Source: an uncultured Mobiluncus sp.
Lineage (GTDB): Bacteria; Actinomycetota; Actinomycetes; Actinomycetales; Actinomycetaceae
DNA: 64,000 bases
Reading direction: 5' to 3'
Assembly (NCBI RefSeq): GCF_947087965.1
Contig: NZ_CAMUES010000005.1
Span: forward strand, 62,001-126,000
Below, in pieces: positions 1 to 8,241 of this stretch. The translations under genes and the position numbers were made by a program. The notes beneath the pieces are model-generated. The model did not search any database. It was not told where the DNA came from and worked only from the letters and a program-made list of their open reading frames with translations. Positions within the stretch are counted from its first letter, which is position 1. Each line of letters begins with the position of its first letter.

Positions 1-32
1 GAGCCGATTAAACACGAAAGGCACGCGAAAGT

Positions 33-1736
33 ATGAGTGTAAAGGAAGTCCCTCCGGTCGACAAACACGATGTGGAGCAATCTGAGGGCGAAAAGAAAAT
101 CTCAAAGGTCCGGCTAATCGGGCTTTTCGGTGGCGTCATCCTGGGTGCCATCGTTTACTTTTTAATTCCTCGTGACGCGGTGGACATCATTACGCAGTCC
201 GTTGGCGCCGACGTCATCGAAGAAGAAGAAATGAATGTGGGCGCGGTGTACCTGGTCGCCGGTATCGCGGTCATGATGGCTATCTGGTGGATGACCGAAG
301 CTATCTCGCTGGCGGCCACGGCAATGGTTCCGCTGGTGTTATTCCCGTTGCTGGGAATCAATGACTACGCGGGTACCGCCGGATCCTACGCTTCGGACAC
401 GATTTACCTGTTCATGGGCGGGTTTATCCTGGCTATAGCCATGCAGCGCTGGCACTTTGATCGGCGTGTGGCGCTGGGTATCGTCCGCATCGTCGGGGTC
501 AAACCCCGCCGCCTGGTGCTGGGCTTCATGATTGCTACCGGGTTCATCTCGATGTGGGTGTCCAACACCGCAACCGCTGTGATGATGCTGCCCATCGGCC
601 TGTCCGTGATTCAGCTGTTTGAATCCGCTCAGGACAAAAACGCCGCCGTTAGTAAAGGCCTGGATGTGGAAGCCGCCTACGGCGGAGCTATCCACGGTGG
701 TGTCATGTCCGGTCTGTTGAACGAAGGCGACGACGTGGCCTCGACCACGGCGGAAAAGCACGGTATCAAGCGGTCCAACTTCGCTGTCGGTTTGATGTTG
801 GCCATCGCCTACTCGGCCTCTATCGGCTCGCTGGCGACCCCCATCGGGACTCCGCCGAACACCCTTTTGAAGGCGTACATGAGCGATACCCTGCACTACG
901 ACATCAACTTCGGCAAGTGGTTCCTGATGGGTCTGCCGATGGTTATTATCTTTACGCTGTTCGCCTGGTGGATTTTGACCTTCGTCATGTTCAAGCCGGA
1001 AATCGAGGAAATCCCCGGCGGCAAGGAACTCATCAACGAGGAATACGCCAAGCTCGGGAAGCTGCGCGGCGGCGAACTGTTGGTTATGTTGCTGTTCCTC
1101 CTGGCCGTGTTCTGCTGGATTTTCGTGCCGCTGATTTTGAAGGCCACCGGCATTGAAGGCCCGAAGAAGCTCGACGCTATCGTGGCGATGAGCGTGGCGG
1201 TGCTGCTGTTCATCATCCCCGGCAAAAAGAACGGGGAACGTCTGGTGACCTGGAACGAAGCCAAGACGATTCCGTGGGACATTCTGTTGCTGTTCGGCGG
1301 CGGTCTGTCGCTGTCCAAGCAGTTCCAGCACACCGGCCTGTCCAACTACATCGGTGAGATGGTGAAGGGACTGGCGGGAGCGCCCATTGTGATTATCGTC
1401 CTGGCGGTGGCCGCCCTGGTGCTGGCGCTGACCGAGTTGACCTCGAACACCGCTACCGCAGCAGCGTTCCTGCCGATTATCGGCGGCGTGGCTACGGGTA
1501 TCGGCCTGGAAGGCCCGAACGTGATGATTCTGACGATTCCGGCCGCTCTGGCTGCTACCTGCGCGTTCATGCTCCCGGTCGCGACCCCGCCAAACGCTAT
1601 CGCTTACGGTTCTGGGTACCTCAAGATTGCGGACATGATTAAGGGTGGTTTCATCATCGCCCTGGTGGGCTTGGTGTTGATTACCATCACCGTGTTCGCC
1701 CTGGCTATCCCCATCTTCGGTTTGGCTCTGCCATAA
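33..1736 (+). CDS. DASS/SLC13-family sodium-coupled dicarboxylate transporter
   Basis: The 567-residue product is a multi-pass membrane protein with about a dozen hydrophobic segments. It carries the paired signatures of the divalent anion:Na+ symporter family: an SNTATAVMMLPIG motif in the first half and SNTATAAAFLPIIGG in the second. These are the two inverted-repeat SNT motifs that bind sodium and the carboxylate in characterised members such as VcINDY. The likely substrates are C4-dicarboxylates (succinate, malate, fumarate) or citrate; I cannot tell which. An acidic, charged N-terminus precedes the first helix. The ATG at 33 follows a weak GAAAG. The gene ends 15 bases before a strong bidirectional hairpin and converges on the chemoreceptor gene. 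Confidence 0.9.
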   Translation: MSVKEVPPVDKHDVEQSEGEKKISKVRLIGLFGGVILGAIVYFLIPRDAVDIITQSVGADVIEEEEMNVGAVYLVAGIAVMMAIWWMTEAISLAATAMVPLVLFPLLGINDYAGTAGSYASDTIYLFMGGFILAIAMQRWHFDRRVALGIVRIVGVKPRRLVLGFMIATGFISMWVSNTATAVMMLPIGLSVIQLFESAQDKNAAVSKGLDVEAAYGGAIHGGVMSGLLNEGDDVASTTAEKHGIKRSNFAVGLMLAIAYSASIGSLATPIGTPPNTLLKAYMSDTLHYDINFGKWFLMGLPMVIIFTLFAWWILTFVMFKPEIEEIPGGKELINEEYAKLGKLRGGELLVMLLFLLAVFCWIFVPLILKATGIEGPKKLDAIVAMSVAVLLFIIPGKKNGERLVTWNEAKTIPWDILLLFGGGLSLSKQFQHTGLSNYIGEMVKGLAGAPIVIIVLAVAALVLALTELTSNTATAAAFLPIIGGVATGIGLEGPNVMILTIPAALAATCAFMLPVATPPNAIAYGSGYLKIADMIKGGFIIALVGLVLITITVFALAIPIFGLALP

Positions 1737-1751
1737 GCAGTTATCCTAGAT

Positions 1752-1790
1752 ATGATTTTGGGCTAGCTTGCGGCTAGCCCAAAATCATTT
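1752..1790. terminator. Bidirectional rho-independent terminator
   Basis: A perfect 14-bp stem (1754-1767 with 1773-1786, loop of five bases) is followed by ATTTTT on the plus strand. The stem extends by two A-T pairs. It lies between convergent genes (the DASS transporter and the chemoreceptor), so it can end both transcripts. Confidence 0.9.
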
Positions 1791-1806
1791 TTACGGGAGG
1801 TCAGTC

Positions 1807-3414
1807 TCAGAACTTAAAGTTTCCAATCTGGGTCTTTAAGTATTCCGAGTGCTCGCTCAACTCTTGGGTGCTTTGATTGATAGAGCCCAAGGTTTGCGCC
1901 GCCCCGGATGCTGCTTGCGCTATCGAAGAAATGGAAGCTGCGATTGTAGATGAGCCTTCCGCGGCCTCCGACACTGAACGAGACATCTCGTTCGTAGTGG
2001 CGGTTTGTTCCTCTACCGCCGCCGCGATAGTCGTCTGGAAGTCGTTGATGGAAGAAATAATTTCTCCAATCTTGCCGATGGCTTGGACCGCATCATCAGT
2101 GTCAGACTTGATTTTTTCAATCTTGGTTCCGATGTCCTCGGTAGCTTTCGCAGTCTCAGAAGCCAGGTCCTTCACTTCCCCTGCAACTACCGCGAATCCT
2201 TTTCCGGCATCCCCGGCACGCGCGGCCTCAATGGTCGCGTTCAAAGCTAACAAGTTAGTTTGCTCGGCGATGGAGGTAATAGACTTAATGACCTCCCCAA
2301 TTTCTTGGGAGGAATCGCCCAGCCGAGACACTACCTCATTGGTTTCCTGGGCGGCTTGAGCAGCATCGGCCGCAAAACGGGCAGCATCGTTCGCGTTGGA
2401 AGAAATTTCGCGGATAGACGCGTTCATTTCTTCTGAGCCGGCCGCCACGGTTTGAATACTGCTGGATACTTCGTCAGCTTGGGCGGCAACACGTTGAGAA
2501 TCATCCTGCGAACTGGCCGCAGCCGCTACCGCCTGGTCACTGGTCTCTTTCACGACCTTGACAGTGCCCTCCACTTGGTGCACCGTTTCGACGGTATGAG
2601 AAATCAGACCTCGCAATGAAGCCAGTGCCGCAGTAAGTGACTGTGCCATCTTGCCAATCTCATCATGAGAGGTCACCTGCGGATTTTGAGTCAAATCACC
2701 CTGGCTCATAGCGTTTAGAGAGTTCTGGATTTCGCGTAGGGGACGTGTAATCGACTGTACGGTTGACCACCCCAGCAGCGACATAATGATGATGCCCAGA
2801 ATTCCGGCACCCAGGATAGAGGTGCGCAAAATGGTACGCGATTTAATGACATCGCTACGAGCCTGGGCCATTTCCTTAAGCATCATTTGCTGGGAATTGT
2901 CTACCATCGCGGTATAGTTGGCAATCTGCTCCTGGTTGGAACCGGGCCCCTTAGCGGTGGCCAAAGTGAAGTATTGCGCCAATTCTTTGTTTTGGACCAG
3001 GGGTGTGATTTCCTTGTCACGGAACGAAATCCAGTCTTGGTATTTCTGGTCAAAACCTACAATAGGGGGTAGTGACTCTGCGCCTCCCATATTGAGAATC
3101 TCAGTGTAAAGTTCCAGCACTTTCGCATCCGTATCATGCATGACTTGGATAATTTCTGGGGCCACCTCATTGGGAACCGAACAAATATCAGAAATATTCA
3201 TACGATTGCGCATTAACTCAGTGTTCAGCTGGGTCAGTGGAACCTGAAACTCGGACAGTTTCGCTTCCCTGGTAGTGTCAGATTCGATGCGTACCCCCAC
3301 AATCAAGCTGATAACCGCCAAAAATGCCATGATGACGGTCGAAATGATAACCAAACCCCAAATTTTTTGAGAAAGTCTTAGGTTAGAAACCAGTGAGATT
3401 TTTTTGGATTTCAT
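1807..3414 (-). CDS. Methyl-accepting chemotaxis protein
   Basis: 535 residues with the classical transmembrane chemoreceptor layout: a hydrophobic helix near residues 20-42, a periplasmic-side helical sensor region of about 150 residues, a second membrane helix near 196-216, a HAMP linker, and a long coiled-coil signalling domain. The receptor hairpin tip is clear near residues 380-400 (EQTNLLALNATIEAARAG then GKGFAVVA), the site that contacts CheA and CheW. The start is an ATG preceded by a good AAAGGGAG ribosome-binding site. The gene is monocistronic, with no che or flagellar genes nearby. Its presence implies a chemotactic, probably flagellated host. The ligand is unknown; the sensor region resembles a four-helix-bundle type. 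Confidence 0.93.
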   Translation of the reverse strand: MKSKKISLVSNLRLSQKIWGLVIISTVIMAFLAVISLIVGVRIESDTTREAKLSEFQVPLTQLNTELMRNRMNISDICSVPNEVAPEIIQVMHDTDAKVLELYTEILNMGGAESLPPIVGFDQKYQDWISFRDKEITPLVQNKELAQYFTLATAKGPGSNQEQIANYTAMVDNSQQMMLKEMAQARSDVIKSRTILRTSILGAGILGIIIMSLLGWSTVQSITRPLREIQNSLNAMSQGDLTQNPQVTSHDEIGKMAQSLTAALASLRGLISHTVETVHQVEGTVKVVKETSDQAVAAAASSQDDSQRVAAQADEVSSSIQTVAAGSEEMNASIREISSNANDAARFAADAAQAAQETNEVVSRLGDSSQEIGEVIKSITSIAEQTNLLALNATIEAARAGDAGKGFAVVAGEVKDLASETAKATEDIGTKIEKIKSDTDDAVQAIGKIGEIISSINDFQTTIAAAVEEQTATTNEMSRSVSEAAEGSSTIAASISSIAQAASGAAQTLGSINQSTQELSEHSEYLKTQIGNFKF

Positions 3415-3544
3415 ATTCAGCTCCCTTTCTTTGTAAATGAATCAACCAAATCCACCTTAGCGCTGAAATTGTGCTATGTTTCAAATTTGATTGAAAAATG
3501 TTTAGGAATTATGGGTCATCGCTATGTCTTGAACATACTCGGGC

Positions 3545-4711
3545 CTAAGCCAGATTGGTCGAGGCAGACCCGTCAGAATTCTCAGCAGTGTGGTTAACAG
3601 CGGGAGGATCGCTGAGGCGCGCCAGGAAAGCCTCCAGGGGACCTTTGCCGAAACGTAACCGCCACAGGCTCGCGGCCAGTAGGAAAACCGCAATCATAAT
3701 GATGAGAGAGGGAATGAGCCCGCGATAGCCGAACAAACGGAACGTAATCGCGTGCCAGATGACGTGGAGGGTATAGGTGGTCAGCGCCATCGAGCCCAAT
3801 GCCGCCACCGGGGATAAAAACCGGTTGAAAGTAGGCCCTGCCAGCAATGTCAGGGAAGTCAGTCCCACGCACCAAGCCGTATTTGCCACCGTCTCCGCTA
3901 CGGAATCAGTATGCGGAGCGATATAGACCAGGGTTTGATACCAAAACTGGGCCGGGGTGGGGTTGGCGATAGACAGGGTGTCTTGATTGAGAATGACCCC
4001 GGACACCCGTCCCAGACGCAGGGAGTCAACGGCGGTCCCGACCCCGAAAATCACGAAAGCCACACCGAGCCCGAGGCCCGCACCGTACTTCTGCAGTCGA
4101 CGCGCCCGCGGGGTCGCCCCCGCCCAACTCAAACGCCACAGAACCAGCCCGGTGAGCACATAGATGAGGAACGTGGGCATCTGATAGTCATTTAGCCCCA
4201 GGACGACCCCAATCTCGGACGGTAAAAACAGCAAATTGAGGTAGTGCCACAGCGGAATACCCACCACCAGCAACAGTCCGATGACCCACAGCAGTCCCGG
4301 AACGGACAGGCCCGAAAGAACCAGCATACAAACCATCCACACCCCGTAGTTATCGAGAATCAGCAGGATACGGGTGTTAAAGAGGCTGAGCAGGGCAGCG
4401 ATGAGGATTAAGACAGCGGCACGCACCAGAATCTTTTCACTGTAATAGCGACGCGACAGTGCGGGAGAGCCGGCAAAACGCCGCGCCAGACGGTCTTGCA
4501 TAATACCCAGTGAAACCCCCGCGAGCAGCGCAAACAACGGGGCGGAACGGCCGTGAGACAAGGCCATCACGCTGGAAACGGGACCTTGTACTGAAACCCA
4601 CATATGCGCCGTGAACATGCCCAAAATGGCCAGGCCGCGAGCCATATCTAAGCCGACGACCCGACCGGTCAGGGCCGGTCGACCCAGCAGCCGCTGCGCA
4701 AAATCCGTCAC
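3545..4711 (-). CDS. Multi-pass DUF1624/DUF418-type membrane acyltransferase-like protein
   Basis: 388 residues with roughly ten transmembrane segments. The start GLDMARGLAILGMFTAHMWV is typical of the heparan-alpha-glucosaminide N-acetyltransferase-like (DUF1624) fold. The C-terminal half (TYTLHVIWHAITFRLFG) matches the DUF418 type. Family members are thought to move acyl groups onto sugars or envelope polymers across the membrane; the substrate here is unknown. The start is GTG with no visible Shine-Dalgarno, but a TAGACT box lies six bases upstream, so a leaderless transcript is possible. The C-terminal tail is hydrophilic and Ser/Ala-rich. It stands alone between the chemoreceptor and the response regulator. 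Confidence 0.7.
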   Translation of the reverse strand: MTDFAQRLLGRPALTGRVVGLDMARGLAILGMFTAHMWVSVQGPVSSVMALSHGRSAPLFALLAGVSLGIMQDRLARRFAGSPALSRRYYSEKILVRAAVLILIAALLSLFNTRILLILDNYGVWMVCMLVLSGLSVPGLLWVIGLLLVVGIPLWHYLNLLFLPSEIGVVLGLNDYQMPTFLIYVLTGLVLWRLSWAGATPRARRLQKYGAGLGLGVAFVIFGVGTAVDSLRLGRVSGVILNQDTLSIANPTPAQFWYQTLVYIAPHTDSVAETVANTAWCVGLTSLTLLAGPTFNRFLSPVAALGSMALTTYTLHVIWHAITFRLFGYRGLIPSLIIMIAVFLLAASLWRLRFGKGPLEAFLARLSDPPAVNHTAENSDGSASTNLA

Positions 4712-4816
4712 AAAGGCAGTCTAGCTGACTTGGGGAGCGGAACTGATATTGCCGGAAATCACGTTTCATTCAAAACAATTTTGTCAAAGCATGGTGGGAC
4801 TTTGTAACACGTTTGG

Positions 4817-5494
4817 TTAAACCGGTGGTGTTTGGTTCAGACCCAAACGGATTATCTGCATGGTCAATTCTCCGCGGCGCATACCAAGTTTTGCGAGGGC
4901 ACATTTCACGTACGTACTCACGGTATTTATGGACAGTCCGGTCTCGGCCGCGATTTCTTTGTTGGAGTAAGCCTTGCCTATGAGTTGAACGACTTGGCGT
5001 AAATGCTGGGGTAGAGCATCGATTTGGGATTGCAGCTGCAGGTTAGCAGGTTGAGGATTGGTGGACACGAAATAGTCCATAACCATCGATAACGGCTTGT
5101 TATCCAGGGCGTTCCCGCCTCTGTACACCCGTTTAATGGCCTCACCAATCTCGCGGAACTCAGTCTCTTTGGTTAGAAATCCTTTCGCTCCTGCTGTTAA
5201 TGCCGCACGTAGCATATCGGGACGTTCAAAAGCGGTCAGCATAATAATCCGTTCGTCCGGATTGCGTGTCAGCGCGGATGTAACCGTTTCAATACCACTC
5301 ATCCCCGGCATGGCCACATCTAATAGCACCACATCGTGATTTGTGTTCTCAATGAGATTCATCACCTCGAGACCGTTCCCGGCCTTGCCGACGATTGTTA
5401 TGTAATCCAAACTGTTCAGGAGGATGCTCATCTCGTGCATATAAAGGTCATCATCGTCTGCAATAATGACCCTAATAACTTCCTGTACGCTCAC
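4817..5494 (-). CDS. NarL/LuxR-family response regulator
   Basis: 225 residues from the GTG at 5494. I chose that start because it overlaps the kinase stop codon as GTGA, which implies translational coupling; an in-frame ATG at 5539 would extend into the kinase gene. Receiver domain: acidic pocket DDDD at 13-16, phosphoacceptor Asp59 in VVLLDVAMPG, Thr in MLTAF and Lys in FLTKE. The C-terminal LuxR-type helix-turn-helix (NKEIAAETGLSINTVSTYV) binds DNA. Its partner is surely the kinase encoded immediately upstream. Its target may be the dyad at 6861-6880 in front of this operon and of the divergent genes (inference). Confidence 0.92.
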   Translation of the reverse strand: MSVQEVIRVIIADDDDLYMHEMSILLNSLDYITIVGKAGNGLEVMNLIENTNHDVVLLDVAMPGMSGIETVTSALTRNPDERIIMLTAFERPDMLRAALTAGAKGFLTKETEFREIGEAIKRVYRGGNALDNKPLSMVMDYFVSTNPQPANLQLQSQIDALPQHLRQVVQLIGKAYSNKEIAAETGLSINTVSTYVKCALAKLGMRRGELTMQIIRLGLNQTPPV

Positions 5495-6639
5495 TTTGTC
5501 ACTTCCATCTCGAGAGGGATGGTGATGTGTAACACCCAATGCTCCCCAGTCCGTCCCGCCTCGAGGACACCACCTGAAATATGAAGTTGCTCCCCCAAAA
5601 GTTTCAAACCCCTGCCGCTACTCAACACCGGATTGGCAGAGAAAGAACTAATTGAATTCATCATTGTGAAATCTACTATTCCTTCCGTAATGTCAACCTC
5701 AATAGACACACGACACGGCTTTTCAGGGTTGCCGTACTTTATCAAGTTCGTCAGGGCTTCACGGACACATTCACGCAACAAGCTGGTTACGGTGGTACTC
5801 AGTGTGCGCAGGTTCTCAGGGTCGGTGTCGATTTCTACGTTGAAGCCAAATCCCGTCGCGACGTCTCTAGCCGTATCTAGCGAGGTGGCGAGGGGTGTGG
5901 GGGTTGCTTTCAGTGTAGAGTTTTGTCCCAGCACGCTTAATGTTCTTCGCAGTTCGCTGAGGGCTCGCACAGACTCTCCATGCAGCAACTCCAAGCGTAG
6001 TCGGGTTTCCTCACTTGTTTCGGGAGAATCCTTGGCATCTTCCAATATTTTGGCAGACAGAGTTGTCAATCGGGAGAGCGTTCCTGCCGTATGGTTGTGC
6101 AACTCTGCTGACAATTCCTGCTTGGTCTGTAATAGAGCTAATTCGTAACGGTGTTGTTGCATCACCGAATGTATGTTCAGCCGCAGATTTTCTTCAATGT
6201 ACCGGCGCAGCACAAAACCTGCCCCGAGAGCAAAAAGCAGGAGCAAGGCGTAAAAAACGCTGGCAATTGTATTGTATTTACCAGCAAAACCAATCAATAT
6301 CGCAAGTGAACTGACGAGCGTTGCAATCAAGCTTTGCTTCCACCAGCCGCGCCAAGACCAGTCAAAAATTACCGGAATCGTCAAGTACACCACCAGACCA
6401 AATTCAACCGTGGGAACCACATTCATAGCAACGACTGCAGCAATAAAAACCCATCCACCTACGCGCGGGAAAAATATGTAGCCAAGGAAAACTACGAATC
6501 CGATTAGTTCACCTAAAACACTCCAGGGGTTGTCACGAATTCGGGTAATGCTGAAGTCAAGAACAACACCAAGGAACAGCACAGCTAAAAGAATCTTATT
6601 CCTGGAAATCCAGGATAAACTAGGTCTTGTAAGGTGCAA
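5491..6639 (-). CDS. Six-helix sensor histidine kinase (HisKA_3 type)
   Basis: 382 residues. The first 145 form about six closely packed transmembrane helices with almost no extracellular loop, a sensor type common in kinases that detect small peptides or membrane-borne cues. The dimerisation/phosphoacceptor helix has LHNHTAGTLS with His181 as the likely phosphorylation site. The ATPase domain shows an N-box (REALTNLIKYGNP) and a G-box (SSGRGLKLLGEQL). The start is a TTG preceded by GGGGAGGG; a nearby ATG is out of frame. Upstream, 25 bases away, ends a 45-residue peptide gene. Downstream, its stop overlaps the response-regulator start. The peptide as ligand is inference. Confidence 0.88.
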   Translation of the reverse strand: MHLTRPSLSWISRNKILLAVLFLGVVLDFSITRIRDNPWSVLGELIGFVVFLGYIFFPRVGGWVFIAAVVAMNVVPTVEFGLVVYLTIPVIFDWSWRGWWKQSLIATLVSSLAILIGFAGKYNTIASVFYALLLLFALGAGFVLRRYIEENLRLNIHSVMQQHRYELALLQTKQELSAELHNHTAGTLSRLTTLSAKILEDAKDSPETSEETRLRLELLHGESVRALSELRRTLSVLGQNSTLKATPTPLATSLDTARDVATGFGFNVEIDTDPENLRTLSTTVTSLLRECVREALTNLIKYGNPEKPCRVSIEVDITEGIVDFTMMNSISSFSANPVLSSGRGLKLLGEQLHISGGVLEAGRTGEHWVLHITIPLEMEVTK

Positions 6640-6664
6640 ATTTCCCTCCCCATGATGCTTAGAC

Positions 6665-6802
6665 TCAGCATAGCTGGGGAATGATGTCGCAGATTGTGAT
6701 TTCAGAGTGTTCCTCGGCGATCAAGTCGCTGTGCGGCCCACAGGCTCCGAGAGTCAGACCCACGGTGCTTAGAAAAGCAATTTGAACAGCAATAATACGC
6801 AT
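6665..6802 (-). CDS. Putative exported Cys-rich signal peptide (45 aa)
   Basis: A short ORF begins at an ATG five bases after a perfect GAGGAGG ribosome-binding site. The product starts MRIIAVQIAF, a hydrophobic export signal, continues to a lipobox-like LTLGAC with Cys21, and ends in an acidic stretch and an eight-residue tail closed by two cysteines (CDIIPQLC, Cys38 and Cys45). It is the first gene of a three-gene operon with a membrane kinase and its regulator. Possible forms are a lipopeptide anchored at Cys21, a released C-terminal peptide with a Cys38-Cys45 ring, or both. I do not recognise a family. The coding call rests on the ribosome-binding site, signal sequence and operon position. 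The signalling role is inference. A small lipoprotein unrelated to signalling is the main alternative. Confidence 0.6.
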   Translation of the reverse strand: MRIIAVQIAFLSTVGLTLGACGPHSDLIAEEHSEITICDIIPQLC

Positions 6803-6832
6803 CAAAGCCTCCTCGTAAAGACGTTTAAGCGC

Positions 6833-6908
6833 ACTCTATCGGAATCGTCTCTGAGGTGGAATACCCCAATTTTGGGATATTTTCACGACCGTGGTTTTGC
6901 TCTAGTGT
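6833..6908. promoter_or_regulatory. Divergent promoter region with shared central dyad operator
   Basis: A 20-bp imperfect palindrome at 6861-6880 (pattern ATAyCCCAA-ww-TTGGGrTAT, 16 of 20 positions symmetric) lies between the peptide-kinase operon and the secreted-protein operon. A -10-like TAGAGT reads leftward at 6833-6838 and a -10-like TAGTGT reads rightward at 6903-6908. Each is centred exactly 35 bp from the dyad centre. That places the dyad near -45 for both promoters, the usual position for a LuxR-type activator. Neither promoter has a good -35 box, which fits activator dependence. Binding by the adjacent response regulator is inference. Confidence 0.5.
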
Positions 6909-6957
6909 AGGAGGCAACGGCCAAACCGGCCACAATTACGTGTGAGGAGAACAAATT

Positions 6958-7437
6958 ATGAAAAAACGTATTCCTGAAATCCTGTCTGGAACAGTAGCGG
7001 CATTTATGTTGGCATTTTCTGTCGGAACCCCAAGTGCTGTTGCTGTCGGACCAGGTTCCTGGATGGACCAAGTAACAGGTGCTCCCAGCTTATACAGAAC
7101 GCAGCAATGGTACGATTCTGCAAAGTTGAAGCCCTGGACGAATGATTTGGTAGGCAAAATCACCAACATAAAAGTTCGCGCAACCATTACAAATCCTCCG
7201 ACCGTCGGTCAGGGTTTAGCTGCAGGATTGTGCCCTGTTGGCTACTCTGAATATTACTGCGCAGACATTACCCAGTTTGTTTATGGCGCAAGTGTTAATG
7301 GCACCATTACAGATTTCGCAGGCTATCCCCCCGCTACCTCGTTCTATTTTAAATGGGGCGTTATGGACAGCAAAAATCAACCGATTTTTCCTGTTACGGT
7401 TATTTCCAAGCAATCTATTGAGGTGTCATATGAGTAG
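6958..7437 (+). CDS. Secreted protein of unknown function
   Basis: 159 residues. The N-terminus is a textbook Sec signal peptide: KKR, a hydrophobic core, then PSAVA at residues 25-29 with cleavage expected after Ala29. The mature part of about 130 residues is rich in Thr, Tyr, Gly and beta-prone segments and has two cysteines 12 residues apart (GLCPVGYSEYYCAD) that could form a disulfide. There are no further membrane helices and no sorting motif. The ATG follows GAGGAGA. It is divergent from the peptide-kinase operon and shares its candidate operator, so it is a likely regulated output (inference). I do not recognise a family. Visibly more AT-rich than the metabolic genes around it. Confidence 0.7.
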   Translation: MKKRIPEILSGTVAAFMLAFSVGTPSAVAVGPGSWMDQVTGAPSLYRTQQWYDSAKLKPWTNDLVGKITNIKVRATITNPPTVGQGLAAGLCPVGYSEYYCADITQFVYGASVNGTITDFAGYPPATSFYFKWGVMDSKNQPIFPVTVISKQSIEVSYE

Positions 7438-7449
7438 AGGGGCTTTGCA

Positions 7450-8088
7450 ATGATTAATGTTGGTTCGTTCCAAGGGACGTCGATGCCTAATGTCAGTCCT
7501 CACGTTTCGACCGCGCAGGGCTTTCAGAAATCGATGGAAACGACCTCATCAGTGACTGTTTCCCCAGGTAAGGACGGAGACTGGGGAACTAAGGTCGATT
7601 TGAGCTATATGTTTGACAAGCTTGAAAAGCACGGGTTTATCAGTGCGGATGAGCGAGCCTATTTGACACAGAAAGTTACTGATCGCAACCAAATTTACAA
7701 GGCTATCTCTGATTTGAAGGGGCCTGGTTTGGCGGCCAATGCAGCATACAAAATGCAGGAAGGTGTTTTGCTGCCTAACGGTGTCTTAACTTTGACAAAT
7801 GACCGAAGGACGGTGCAGCGTTTGGCTCAGTTGACGCGTTACGAAGTTCAAACCATTGAGGCCGCGCAGGGGTCAGATATGGGCATCGGTCAAATCGGGA
7901 TGTTAGCAACAACTGTTGCATTGTCAAAGGAAAAAGGCATCATCAGCGGCGAGCTGGGCTTGAAAGATTTTAATATGCTGAAAAACTGGTTTAAAGAAAA
8001 CGGTAAACCCGGAAGCAGCGAGTTCATCGAAACCCAGGAAATGCTCAGTAAGCTCTATGACCTTCTAGCCAGCAAAGACAAGCATTAG
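7450..8088 (+). CDS. Uncharacterised protein in operon with secreted protein
   Basis: 212 residues starting 12 bases after the preceding stop, behind GAGGGG. There is no signal peptide and no membrane helix. The first 50 residues are Ser/Thr/Val-rich and probably disordered. The rest is predicted helical, with charged helices (DLSYMFDKLEKHGFISADER, IYKAISDL, VQRLAQLTRYEVQTIEAAQ). I recognise no domain. As second gene of the operon driven from the shared divergent promoter it is probably co-regulated with the secreted protein. It might be a partner, an immunity-like protein, or a substrate of a non-Sec exporter; nothing in the sequence decides this. The following 150 bases before the convergent ddh stop hold a 12-bp palindrome (8192-8203) but no clear terminator. 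Confidence 0.65.
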   Translation: MINVGSFQGTSMPNVSPHVSTAQGFQKSMETTSSVTVSPGKDGDWGTKVDLSYMFDKLEKHGFISADERAYLTQKVTDRNQIYKAISDLKGPGLAANAAYKMQEGVLLPNGVLTLTNDRRTVQRLAQLTRYEVQTIEAAQGSDMGIGQIGMLATTVALSKEKGIISGELGLKDFNMLKNWFKENGKPGSSEFIETQEMLSKLYDLLASKDKH

Positions 8089-8241
8089 GTCGCACACTTA
8101 TACTCATCTCTCTAGGCTTCGATTCCAGTTCAAATTGGCGTTTATCAGCAATTATAGAGGCATCAGAAACTGCTTGAACTGTTAGTCTGTGAACGCCGGC
8201 GTTGTATTGCCGGGTGGTGTCACCAAGACACCTAGGAGTAC

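Noticed and set aside
339..1331. Long minus-strand open frame opposite the DASS transporter
   Set aside because: Shadow of a GC-rich coding gene; no ribosome-binding site, no family-like sequence, His/Gln/Arg-rich composition.
8192..8203. 12-bp palindrome AACGCCGGCGTT as a terminator between convergent genes
   Set aside because: No loop and no T-run; it could be a chance or operator-like palindrome.
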